In this document: in pieces, positions 39,433 through 50,500 of the stretch | Numbering within the stretch: position 1 is the stretch's first letter | Layout: every line of letters begins with the position of its first letter | Assembly (NCBI RefSeq): GCF_963662255.1 | Contig: NC_085047.1 | Coordinates: forward strand, 108,308,181 to 108,372,180 | Reading direction: 5' to 3' | DNA: 64,000 bases | From: Cinclus cinclus | Lineage: Eukaryota; Chordata; Aves; Passeriformes; Cinclidae | Position numbers and translations under genes: made by a program | Notes under the pieces: model-generated | Databases searched by the model: none | What the model saw: the letters and a program-made list of their open reading frames with translations, nothing else | What the model was told of the DNA's origin: nothing

Positions 39433-39482
39433 TTTTTTTTTTTTCTTTTTTTCTTTTTTTTTTTTTTTTGGGGGGGGGGGGG
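39433..39482 (+). repeat. T-tract abutting a G13 run
   Basis: A T-tract broken by two single C residues (39433-39469) is joined directly to thirteen G (39470-39482) and then 'tggg'. The plus-strand frame across it gives a Phe-run then a Gly-run, which is repeat translation. It marks the downstream edge of the CpG island. Confidence 0.95.
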
Positions 39483-39560
39483 TGGGTGCCAAAAGGGAAT
39501 GATTTTTGTTCTGCAGCTCCGTTGTGTTGTCATGCGAGTTTGACTTCCCTAGGGACGCGG

Positions 39561-40357
39561 GGACATTGTGTAACTTATGTGACTCACGGTGGTGTAAAGA
39601 TTAACCCATTCCTTTCAGTGGCCTGATGAAATGTTCCCGATGCAGGAAACTTGCAAGGCTGTTGTCTGTTGGCCAAGTATTTCACATATAAACGCACAGA
39701 AATTCTCAGAAGAGAGGATGTATCTCATGGGAATGTCTCAGTCACTTTGAGAAGAATAAGAAATCATCTGTTTTGGGCCAGTGACATTGCTGACCTAGTC
39801 AGGAACATTCACTGAGTGTGGGAAGTTGGAGACATAGCACAACATGTACCTTAGGAAGTGGTTTTGATCAGTGTGAGCAATTCCAGTACTTCTCAGAAGC
39901 TGTTAGCACATCTTAAATCTACTCTTTTATAAATATTTGGAACACAGACAGGCGTTAATGGCAACATTTTCATGCCCTTAGGTACAAAGTGAGCTTTCTC
40001 TGGAACACTCTGCTCTGCATCTTTGAAAGCCTCAGCAGAGGATTCATCCCAAGCTGAAGTACCAGGGAAGCCACAGCTCCACACAAAGGCAGGCTGCAGG
40101 AGTGGCTGAAATGACATCCCCCCGAGGACAGCTGTCCCAGCAGGAGGCTGGAAGTAGACTGCAGACTACTACTGGGTGGTTCTGGTTGCTCACAGCCTAA
40201 TGGCCTGGTGGCTTTTTTTGAGCTAGCTTGAATGTGGCACTGTGAGGATGTCCAGGGTCTCAGACTCCTTGCCAGAGAGGAGGCAGCTTGTCTGTCAGTG
40301 CTAACAGGTGATGGTGAGTGCCAGGAAAGCCAAGGACTGCACTGTGAGCTGAAGAAC
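39561..40357. other. Unique sequence downstream of the CpG island
   Basis: No gene is recognised. If the island's transcript runs rightward this would be its 5' UTR or first intron. The 193-codon minus frame (39970-40551) is Ser/Leu/Pro-rich low complexity that runs through the purine tract at 40358 and is not a credible protein. Confidence 0.5.
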
Positions 40358-40412
40358 AAGGAGGGGGAGAGAGAGAGGGAGGGAAAGAGAGAGGGAGAGA
40401 GAGGGAGAGAGA
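40358..40412 (+). repeat. (GA)n / polypurine tract (55 bp)
   Basis: An uninterrupted A/G stretch built from GAGA and GGGA units. A mirror-like polypurine of this kind can form triplex (H-DNA). It produces the Ser-Leu-rich antisense frames seen in this area. Confidence 0.95.
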
Positions 40413-43400
40413 TCTGCATCTGGCCATGTGAGGGAGGATAGCCAGCGATGAGACAGCCCAAGTGCCTGCAGCCAAGGCTGCACAGAAACGACTCTGGACA
40501 CACAGTTAGACACAGGCAAGTGTGGCAAGCCCCGATGCTGGTATTTGACACCTCTAGGATGGAAGTAACTGCAAAGTTTCACTGTTTATTAGTTTTCCCA
40601 AGGGCCCATGAAGTAAAAAGGAAAGAAAAAAAAATGTGTTACCAGTGGAGAATATTTATAACAACCATTAGTTATTTTGTCTCCATTCCTTCAATAACTG
40701 CTTCTGTAGTAAAGGCCAGTTATTTGACAGGCCACAGAATATAGATTCTCATTGTGTTGATTGATAATTGAGGTATGTAAGTCAGTCTTGATTATGTAAA
40801 ATTCTTGGCATGCCTGACTTTTAAATAGAAACTTTCCTCAAACAAGCATTTTGGGAGACCATTATAAACCCTCTTTTCCAAAAAAGCCTGAAAAGAGCTA
40901 CACTATCTCCATCTTCCTTTAAATGTCATCAAACCAAGCCTATTTATTACACATTTCAGATTCAACTTAACAGTTTCAGCATGATGTATTTTAGGAGAGT
41001 GGCAATCTCTTAGGTTGCTTTAAAACATGCTGTTCTTCAGTGAAAAGAAAAAAAGAAAGATACACACTGCATTAGAAACCAAACCAGAAAAACTTGCATT
41101 TACCAGAGAATTATTATAGTGTGTCCTCTGGCCAAGAATTTTCAGATCTAGCTGAAGACTGAGTAGTTTTCAACTCAAAATTAACCATTTGCAAAGCATA
41201 CTAGAATATGGCCATGGGTATCCATAGCAAATTTTACATCTGAAATCACACCATCATATAGATAATTTCTGCAATTGGCTGGTTGCAATAGCTCTATCAG
41301 TTCAAACATTTATCCCACCTGGACTGTATGGGTATGTCCAACACTTGGTTCATGAATCCTGCCAGCAGTGCAGGAATAGCAGTTGTGCATCAGGTGAGCT
41401 GTAGCAGATGACATCTTTTATCTGGATTCACAAGCTGATGACCTAGCTGTTTGGTACAGTTTGTTTACTCCCTGAATTCCCCCTTGTGCCTCCCCTCTTT
41501 GCCCTCATCTGCATGGAGCAAAACAAGTATATAAATGAAAAGGAACCCAGGCTGACAAACCACAAATTCACTGCCAAAACAAGCTTAGACACGTATAACA
41601 AGAAGACATTACATATTTTGTCATAGCTGCACTCAATGTGCAGAGATTATTTACCAGGTCCAGGGTTTAAGTGTGGCAGATGGATGCAGGCTAGTAGCTC
41701 CCACGAACGAAGATGCTGTTTTGGAAAAAAAGGTGTGTTCAGCTTCTGGAAAAGAAATTTACCTCTCAGCAGGCGCTGGCAACTCCAATCTTATTTGCAT
41801 TTCTCAAAGCAGCAGCACACATCTCCCTTTCTCAGCCCTAACTCTCCCTGCCAGCCGAAGCTGTGCTATACAGATAGGTAGTAAATAATGCAGGATTGTG
41901 AAGGTTGTCATGAGGCCTTTTCCTTCTCCGGTGCTGCAAATGCCTTTTCAGAAGTAATACTTAAGTTGTCAGCAGAGTGGGATTACAAATCTGATACTCA
42001 GCACAGTGTTGGACAGTTTGAGCTTTCAGGCATTTTCCATGAACAGACACCAATCATTTCACTGCCATACTGGTAGTGTGCTCTGTTGGGTCAGGGGTTT
42101 TTTAGATGGGGATCAGAGAAACAAGCACAGAAGGGTGAAAACAGATATAATTTTGTAGATTCATGCAAGGTACCAGAAAATCTAAGGCTAAAAGATAATG
42201 GCATTTTACTCCTAGGCTTTGAATTAAAGTGTCTTTCAACTTTGCTTAAAGGATTTGCATTGTCAAAGCAAAATTCCTGAACATAAACACTTGTTGCTAT
42301 AAATATTTAAAATTTTCCTCTGTGAAAACACAGATGAGACGTATTAGCAAACACAGCATTGTGTCTCATTATGACTTCTATGCATAATGAAAATGTTAAA
42401 AGCAATATGGTTTCTTTTAAAATAATACTACCACTTAGAGTATAATGGTACACCCTTGAAGATGTTGTTATTTCACAAATGTTCAGTGTGCAGGCTCTCA
42501 TACTAATGCTTGTTGTAACACAGCAGAAACCTGCACTGCTATAAATTCTCGCTAATGCAAATTACTTAGAGGGTTGGGAAAACCTGCCTTTATGTTATGT
42601 TGTTCATTTTAATGTCAATGTCATTCTTCATTCCTCTATTCATATAGCTCTATTATTAAAAACATTTGTCTGTTAGGTGGAGATGAGCAAACAGCCCAAA
42701 TTAAAAAAACACTTAAGGCTCAGGTGACTGCACCAACAATCTGTGCTTCTGGGCAGCCACCTCTGCTTGAGAGATTTCAGCTCATGCCCTGCAGGCACTA
42801 ATAAAGTTGGGAATCTCAGGCACAATAATAAGGGAGGAGTTCCCAGGTTTTGAAGAGCCTTAGGCTCTGTTCTACCTCTCAACAGCTGCTCCTGGAGCAA
42901 TTCCAGCATTGCCCTGTTGTGGAAAATGACTAACCCTCTTCCATAGGTCAGAGGCTGAAATTTCTGGGGCTGAGGTACATCACAGGGCAACACTTTTCCT
43001 GCCACCAGCCTGTTACAGAGCAACCACCCACCCCTGACACATCCATAGGATCCTGGCCCACAGAGCTCCCTCTCCAGCTGTGCTGCTTTGAAGTAGAAAA
43101 TAGGAGATGTCACAGGGCTCATGACAAAAAACCGGAACTTTGGCAACAAAGTTCCTCCTTTGGGTTTTGATCAACAGCACGAACAGGTACTAGCACAGAG
43201 GGTGGAACTCTGGCTTGTGCTAAGAGGTCACACAGTTTCTCCTTAGCTCAAAATAAAAAAGATTACAAGGATGGAGACGAAAAAAACAAATCTAAACACA
43301 CACATGCATTAAATCAATAAACAAACAAAAACCAACAAAAAGAGGAACCATTAAAGTTTAAAGCCAGGTATGATTAGAATTTCTGGGGTTTTCCCCCATC

Positions 43401-46400
43401 ATAATGCAATCAGATTCACTCACCATCTACTCTGTTACCTTATATCCTGAATAGTTCAGCATGATATTTACAGAGAAAAATGTTGGGGGACATGTTGTGC
43501 CACATTCCAACAATCTAATCAATTTTGTTCTGGTTTTGATGAATTAGAAAGCGTGCATTTGATTTTGCTAAATATTGCCATTAAATGAGTTTTATAAAAA
43601 AAATTAGATAATTTCCTGGGAAAGACATTAAAAAAATCCACAGTTTCTATAGTGAAAATTCCCCAAAGAGGGCAGCCTGTCTCTCCACCATGTTTGTCAA
43701 AAGAAAATCTTCCCTAAGGTTCTGTGCAGAAGATGATAGTGAAGAGAATGTATCTTCTATATCAAACTAATGTTTGATTAGTTACCACAGAAAAAATGTG
43801 AATTCCAGTGAAAATTAATCAAAGATACAGTTAAACAGCAACAGGTTTCTGTTTCTTTGTTCTTAGTATCATATATGAGATTGTAAGTGGAAATGTGGAA
43901 TGCTGCAGGAATTTTAACCAAATATTTTGTCCTCCACAGCAATGACCTTCTCTTTGGCTAGTGAACTACTACTCATTTTTCTTCCTCTTTTCTTCACAAC
44001 CATGCACTGTGGATGAGTTCTCAAAACATTGCCCCTTGTCTTTAATTATCTAGAAGAAGAGTTTGATTTCAATAAATAATCTGAATTGGAGGAGATCCAC
44101 AAGGATCAATTACAGAATGCAATGGATTTTTTAATTACATGGGAAACATTTTTTTTCCTCAGCATCTCTGTGCATGCATTTCTACAAATAGTGAATTACA
44201 TCTGTACTCAGTTTTCCCTTGGGCAGCTCCTGATAGTAATGACATTTCTATATTGTCCAGGCTATGATGGGATTTCATCCACTCCATCATTTCTTGAAGC
44301 TACCAGCCACATCACACAATCAAAACCATATAAACGCAAAGTTTTTCTACTTATTTTTGGTTTTTTATATGTTAGAGTCATTCTAACTGCAGGTGTACCC
44401 TTGGAATCTCTGGCAAAAATAAAAATGCAGTCACAAAGCTCTGGAGCTTGTTTAGAAAGTACTTTAGTCATTGAGAAGTTTGAGCCTTGTCCATATTCAA
44501 AATTTAAAAAAAACAAAACCAACAAACATTATTACTAGACTCTTCCCTTTTCCTATTATGAACTTTTTACTGCTACAAAATTAGTGCTGAGACTTATGAC
44601 AATGCAACAGCATGGAGACCATTTTGCATATGCACAGCTGGGGAAGAAAGGAAACTTTTGAGCAAAGGAGCTACTGACAGCACAGAGCAGAAGTATGAGA
44701 GAAGTTGGTGAGTACCAAATAGCATGAGTTTTTATTATCTCAGAGTTCCAGATTATTTTCTTTTGTCTGAGAATATACCAGGTATCTTCTTATTTTTCAA
44801 TCATCCATGATCTCCTGACTGACAGAAGAAATCAACCTCTATGCCACTATTATGGGTTATTTTATTATGGGGAGGTATTTAATAACAGGATATGTTGTAT
44901 CTCTACCTATGTCTAGGTGATATCAGTGAGAAGCTCAAAGGAAAGCTCTGAGCAACTTGAAGAAAATGCATAGGTAAGTGTCAGGGGAGAATTAATTTAA
45001 ACTACAAATGCTCCTAGGAGGAATGTGAGTATATTGATACCTTCCCTCTAAACACAAAAATGAGACATGACCATGACATCAGAATTAGTGGATGTACACA
45101 GTGTTTAAGGAGTGAGTGGTAGAAACAAGACTGCATTTTGTCTTTCAGTAATATAAAGAAAAATAGAAAAGGTAAGAATGGTGTTCTAAAATCTGTTCTC
45201 TATGGACTGATGAAAACTGCAAAAGAAAAAAAACCCACATTATTGAGCTGACTTACATTTTCATGACATGTTTGAGCAGGGAATGAAGAATTTTGCAGTT
45301 AAATTCCTAAATTCACTCTCACTGCAAGCATATGTTTGCCAACATGCCAGTGCTGCCTCAATTCTCTGTGTCAGCTACTTTTCTTCCAGGGCTGTCTCTG
45401 ATATTCTTCCTTTCCATTACAATTTGTCACCTGGCAGAAAAAAAACTCCTGATTTTTGAGCTTGATAGGCTAAATTCAATGCTAAATATCCTTCTGGTCA
45501 GAGTAGTGAACTATGGCAGGATGAAAACAACATTAGTTAAGGAGTCTAGGTTTTTCCCTAACTCAAAGATAATCACTATAAATCTAAATTCAAATATTTC
45601 TGGCCTGTAAGTATGATAACATGGAGATTTTTTTTGTTTGGCTTTTTTTTTTCCTAGGCCATTTATCAAATCTTGTATTCTGTATCCACCATATCTTTCA
45701 TCTTCAAAAGTTCAGTAGCTTAAAGTTTATATTTCTGTAACTTGAAAATAACTTATTTTATGTTTTCAAATGTAGAAAACACATTGATTTGGCCTATGCA
45801 TGTTAAGTTTGCCAGACTTTTATAACCCAAATAATCAATTTTTCTGTTCTCTGCTGCACTCCCTTCCTCTGTCTAACCACTATGCTGGCAGCAGGACTGA
45901 CTGCATTCTTACAATGGGTTTGGGTTTCTTTAGTCTCCTGTCAGAAGAAATAAAACAGAAGGAAAAACTGGCTACTGGAATAACTTTTGATAGGACTGCC
46001 TCATAGTTACTTCTATGGATTTGTTTGTTTTTATGTCAAGAATTTGCGACAACAACCTTTGTGAAAATGAGAAGTTTCCTCATGACTCTGTGAAGGGCCT
46101 TCATTCAGCTTCTCTGAGATTCATGCCCTATTTCTTGAGATCCTGCTGGGCAGCATGTGAATTCCCACATGCAGCTCTCCAAGAATCACACACTGCAAAA
46201 CAATCACACAGGTAACAGAATATCACTCTTAGATATAACCACTCATAATCCTACCTATTAATTTAATCAGACATTTCAGTCTGCTTCTGATGTTTCAAAA
46301 GCTCATATTCAAAAAACTAAAAACAATTAGAAATGTTAAGAAGAAAACATAGTGCGTTTAGTCGCATTTTTGAAGTCAATTCAAGGTTAAAATAAAAGAT

Positions 46401-46564
46401 GGAGTTTCAGCACAAAATAATTGTGCTTAGTGGAGAAATATGAGAAATTTCCCCTTGGTCAAGTGTTCTGACTGGACAGTTGCCATGTGCCTGTGCACAC
46501 ACTTCCTAAAAGTATTGAGGACTTGAATTTCTTTCTCTCAAGCAGCAGAACTCTTGGGAAACTG
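40413..46564. other. Unique AT-rich non-coding sequence
   Basis: No gene is recognised. 42673-43149 on the minus strand is a 158-codon open frame in a GC-richer patch with no known domain. 44086-44538 on the plus strand is a 150-codon hydrophobic frame in AT-rich DNA, probably chance. 44585-44707, 44917-44973 and 45149-45171 are three plus-strand segments bounded by splice-like sites. 41529-41537 holds a TATA-like 'tatataaat'. Confidence 0.5.
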
Positions 46565-46715
46565 CAGCTAATAGAGAATGCAACCACACGTCTCCTCGGC
46601 AGCATTGCTACTGGGAGCACAATAAGCTCATCCTTTGCTCTTTACAATTGCTTCCCATAGAATATCAAATAAAATTCAAGGTCTCAGCACTTATCTGCAG
46701 TGCTTAGATACCCAA
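46565..46715 (+). mobile_element. Decayed L2-like LINE ORF fragment
   Basis: From 46571 the plus strand gives 'IENATTRLL', and after one frameshift near 46635 it gives 'LQLLPIEYQIKFKV'. The C-terminal part of reverse-transcriptase ORFs in L2 and related vertebrate LINEs typically reads like 'QNAAARLL' followed ~25 residues later by 'LHWLPVxxRIxFK'. The order, spacing and several identities agree. It carries a frameshift and an in-frame stop, so it is long dead. CR1 copies in this window do not contain this wording, so it is a different and older LINE lineage. The element boundaries are guesses. Confidence 0.55.
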
Positions 46716-46970
46716 GGCTGTAACCAGAGTGGTGAGGACAAAGCACACGGGAGCTTTCATGTCCTGAAAAGACCTTGTCTCCACACTTGGGTAAGATCAG
46801 GGCATGAAGAAAATCCCACTCACCTTTTTTTTCTAGGTTTCTATAGGAAATAAACCTAAGCATGTGGAGGAGTAGAAAACAACTGCTTTGGATGAGAAAC
46901 AAAGCAAGACAAGGAGTGTAACTATGTACAGACACGGGACTGAAATTCTGGATATTTTATTCTGCTGAGC

Positions 46971-47550
46971 CTGGCCTGAATCAGCAATGGTGTGGCAGCA
47001 GGACCAGGGCTGGGATTGTCACCCTGTACTTGGCACTGGTGAGGCCCCACCTCAAATCCTGTGTCCAGTTTTGGGCACCTCACTACAAGAAAGGCATTGA
47101 GGGGCTGGAGTGAGTCCAGAGAAGGGCAGCAGAGCTGGGAAGGGTCTGGAGCACAAATGTGATGAGGAGCAGCTGGGGGAGATGGGGGTGTCCAGCCTGG
47201 AGAAAAGGAGGTTCAGGTGGAGCCTCATCCACTCACTACAACTCCCTGAAGGGAAGCCAAAGGAAGGTGAGGGTTGGGCTCGGCTCCCCGGCAACCTGAC
47301 AGGATGATAGGAAATGGACTCAAGCTGCACCAGGAAGGCTCAGGTTGGACATCAGGAAGAATTTCTCCACTGGAAAGGCAGTTAAGCACTGGAATAGGCT
47401 GGTCAGGGAAGTAGTAGAGACACTATCCCTGGAAGTGTTCACAAAACTACTGGAGGTGGCACTTAGTGTTTTGGTTTGCTGGACATGATGGTGTTTGGTC
47501 AAAAGCTGGACTCAGTAATTTTGAAGGTCTTTTCCAACCCATTGTTTTAA
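46971..47550 (+). mobile_element. CR1 LINE 3' portion, sense
   Basis: It begins in degraded ORF2 ('ctgtacttggcactggtgagg', 'tgtccagttttgggcacc', then 'VSSLEKRRFRWSL' corresponding to the usual LFSLEKRRLRGDL). It continues through 'aggttggacatcaggaag' and 'ggaggtggcacttagtg', and ends near 'gaaggtcttttccaacccatt'. The terminal ATTCTGTG tail is barely recognisable, so the copy is older or 3'-trimmed compared with the one at 34.2 kb. It carries frameshifts and stops and has no working product. Confidence 0.92.
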
Positions 47551-50500
47551 AGACCACATAAATAATACCTCCATGTACTAAGGAGCATAAAAAAAATTCA
47601 GCCCAATACAAAAGACATCATTCCATGCCATCTTTAACACAATTGTTGACATAGATAAAATGCTTATAGAAGAAAAACAAAACAAAAAAAATAAAACAAA
47701 ACAAAAAAAAAGAGAAAATATGTAACAATTAAAAGTCCTTTTGGAAAGACTAAGTGACTGAACACTGTAGCTAAGGCTGCCTTGCTCTTCAGTGTGCAGA
47801 GATCATTACAGCTTTCACATGATTTCAAACTACTCTTACATTACAGACAACATAAAAATTATGTGTTGTAACTGCAGACTAATTATTCCTGATGTACTAG
47901 ATACTATTTGATTTTAATTAAAAATATTTAAAATAGCTTCATAATAAAATGTGACAGGGACATGTACTTTTCTGGTCTTAATTATTAACATTTTTAACTC
48001 CAAGATGTACCAATATAACACAGTTTAAAATGCAACTTAGAAAATACTCTTCCTAAAATTTAGTTTGGAGAAAAATGTTCAGATTCCTAACCCACAATTT
48101 AAATGAGCTTTCATTGCTGTGACCTGTAATATCCAAGTAATGAGATTATTAATTCTCTGAGGAGCTCCATGAAACTTAGTCAAAGCTACTTGTGTGAATG
48201 GAAAAAATAAAGAGGTGTTCTCTTAAACCAATTTGCAATTTGAAATAGCTCTGGTTTAAAAGATGAGCATTTTTCTGCTGAACTGAATATAATAGTTCAA
48301 TTTAGGAAATTAAACCCAGACATAGAGAAATGAAAATGAAAATGTGAATTTTGAACAAAAAGTTACAATCAAAACAAAGATTTGGGTTTTGAAAAGTTGT
48401 GCTTAACTTTGTAATATTAATTTGTGCAGATAAGAATTCCTGAAGCCAGAATTGGGAGTTCTTCAGTTGATTGCAAAATTGGGCTAGAAATGTCTCAGCT
48501 AGACTTCGGCAACTGGGAGTAGGATAAGGACCAATACATTGTGATTCTTTGATTTTCCCTTCGCAGTAATGAATGAATGGAGTTATTGAGTTGTTTCTAA
48601 GTTTCTTTATGTAGATGTTACAGTGAAACATTAATTTTGTGAAAGATCACTGGTTAGGTAACAAGAAAGCTGCAATTTGAGTGAATTACTTTTTCAATGG
48701 CACTGTTTGGATGATCAGATCGACACTGTGGAAAATTACAAATGGAAAAAGAAATAAGATAATTCAAATGAAGGATAAACTTTTTTCTTTCTAATTCCAA
48801 ATGAAATGTTGCAAGAACAGGTACAGAGATGCAGCCAGGCAACATGGTATGCACTGTCATTTTTGCACCACTCAAATTTGTATCACAGCCTGAATACCTT
48901 CCACAGACACCTCCTTGTTTTGACTTCCTTTAAAGTCACAGATCCATTAGCAAACTTTTGTCACTCTGCTTGCAATGCCATGAGAAGTAAAAAGTGTTTT
49001 CTCTCACTTGGAGCTGACTGGGGTTGTGTCAGATCTCGTGCAGTCCCTGCTCCCTTCTCACAGAGGCCACCCTTGCAGCTCCCCCTCCACCCTCACCTTG
49101 CCACCTACACCTCCCCCACACTTGCATTTTGCCTTCATAAAACAACAAAACCTTTTAAAACAAACTGAAGACATTCTCAGCTCTGGCATCACAGTATTAT
49201 GTGATCAGGCAATGCAAATTGTAGAAAGATTAAAAGATTCTGAGAAACTAACAATAAGTAATTCAGTTACGTCCTTTAATTATCTTTACACTTAAATTGT
49301 TTATTTGGTTTGGTTTCCTTTCTATAAGCTTTTCATATGAAAAATTAAATGTACAAAGCAATTCAGTTTTTATGATGAATGCCTCAAGCAAGAAGAGTTG
49401 TCCATCAGCAGCCATCCAATTTCAAGCCTATTTTTACATATCAACAGGTTTCATATTTAATTTCAGTGTAAACTATTGAGGAAATATTTCTCCATGAATT
49501 TTATCTTGTTTTCCTTCAACAGTCTGTCTTCAAAGTTTCTGTCCTGTTTTTTTATCACTGCTGAAGGCTCTAAAACAAATCAACTTTCTTCCTGAATCCA
49601 GAATCTGAACATGATAAAAACCCCTCACCCCCTGCCAATTCTCTACACTTTGTAGACAGCTGCCACAATTTCTGCTTTATCTTTATGTAGAATCTTAATT
49701 TTGTTAAGAAAGCCTCTGGACAGCAGCTGCACATAAGGCTGCATTTCCCTCTCTCTGGGGAAATGCATTTCCTACTGAATACACTGTGTGACCCAGCAGG
49801 AGCTGCAGCAAAGTCAGAGTGAGCATGTCTCTGTCCTCTGGATTAACACCCCCCTTTAGAGGTGGGGATATGAGGAACTCCTTATTTAAATTCCAAGTGC
49901 TCACAACCAGCTCGATACTTGGGTCGTATATACCTCTCAATTAGCTAGCTTTCCAAAATGCTTAAAAAAGTCCCAAATTAAAACCATGTAGGAGGGGAAC
50001 TATGGCAGAGAGGGAAGATATATAAGGTTGTGTCTGCTGCCAGTTGCCTCTGGCAACAGTGTTCAGTGATAATACTGAAGTCCACAAAAGCTAGAATTGA
50101 GCTAGTGTAAAATTAACATAACTTCTGACATCAGTAAATATTATCAAAAGCCTGCAGGATTTGTATTTTCACTCTCACCTATCTCTTTATAAATATAAAT
50201 ACAACTGTATCATGTTCCCTACCAGCAGCTTTAAAAGTGCTGCTTACAGCCTGTAGAATTTTTAAATCTTTACTTTCCTTGAAGTGAAAAATGCAATTTC
50301 CCCTACTTGAAGACACACCAACTTAAAAAAATCCCCAACACATTCAAATATTCAAATCTTATTAAACCTATTTTGTCTTTTTGCTAAGCCTGAGATCACT
50401 ATTATCAGGTAAGTCAGGCAATGTTTTAACACAAGGGTCAAAAGTTAAAACAGCAGAAGTCAAATATAATACCAGAAGTCTGACATTTTCCCATTTCTTG

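Larger units (their letters stand above)
38980..39560. promoter_or_regulatory. CpG island, probable promoter / first exon
   Basis: This is the only CpG-dense stretch in the window. Counting by hand, 39181-39420 holds about 21 CpG dinucleotides, and 39241-39300 is 49/60 G+C, against a strongly AT-rich, CpG-poor background. Such islands normally mark vertebrate promoters. On the plus strand two ATGs lie at 39299 (good start context, short frame ending at 39421) and 39303. The 39303 frame begins MGTRFLLPWLLGVLYG, an arginine followed by a hydrophobic core as in a signal peptide, so it could be a first coding exon of a secreted or membrane protein. On the minus strand 'cgcag|gtgcgg' and 'gccag|gtggag' are donor-like, so the opposite direction is also possible. 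Splice donor choice, gene name and orientation are unresolved. G-runs at 39116-39129 and 39470-39482 flank the core. Confidence 0.7.

Noticed and set aside
39970..40551. 193-codon minus-strand open frame
   Set aside because: It is Ser/Leu/Pro-rich low complexity, half of it being a translation of the (GA)n tract at 40358-40412.
44086..44538. 150-codon hydrophobic plus-strand frame, looking like a membrane protein
   Set aside because: AT-rich DNA yields Phe/Leu/Ile-rich frames by chance. There is no domain and no start or splice context that stands out.
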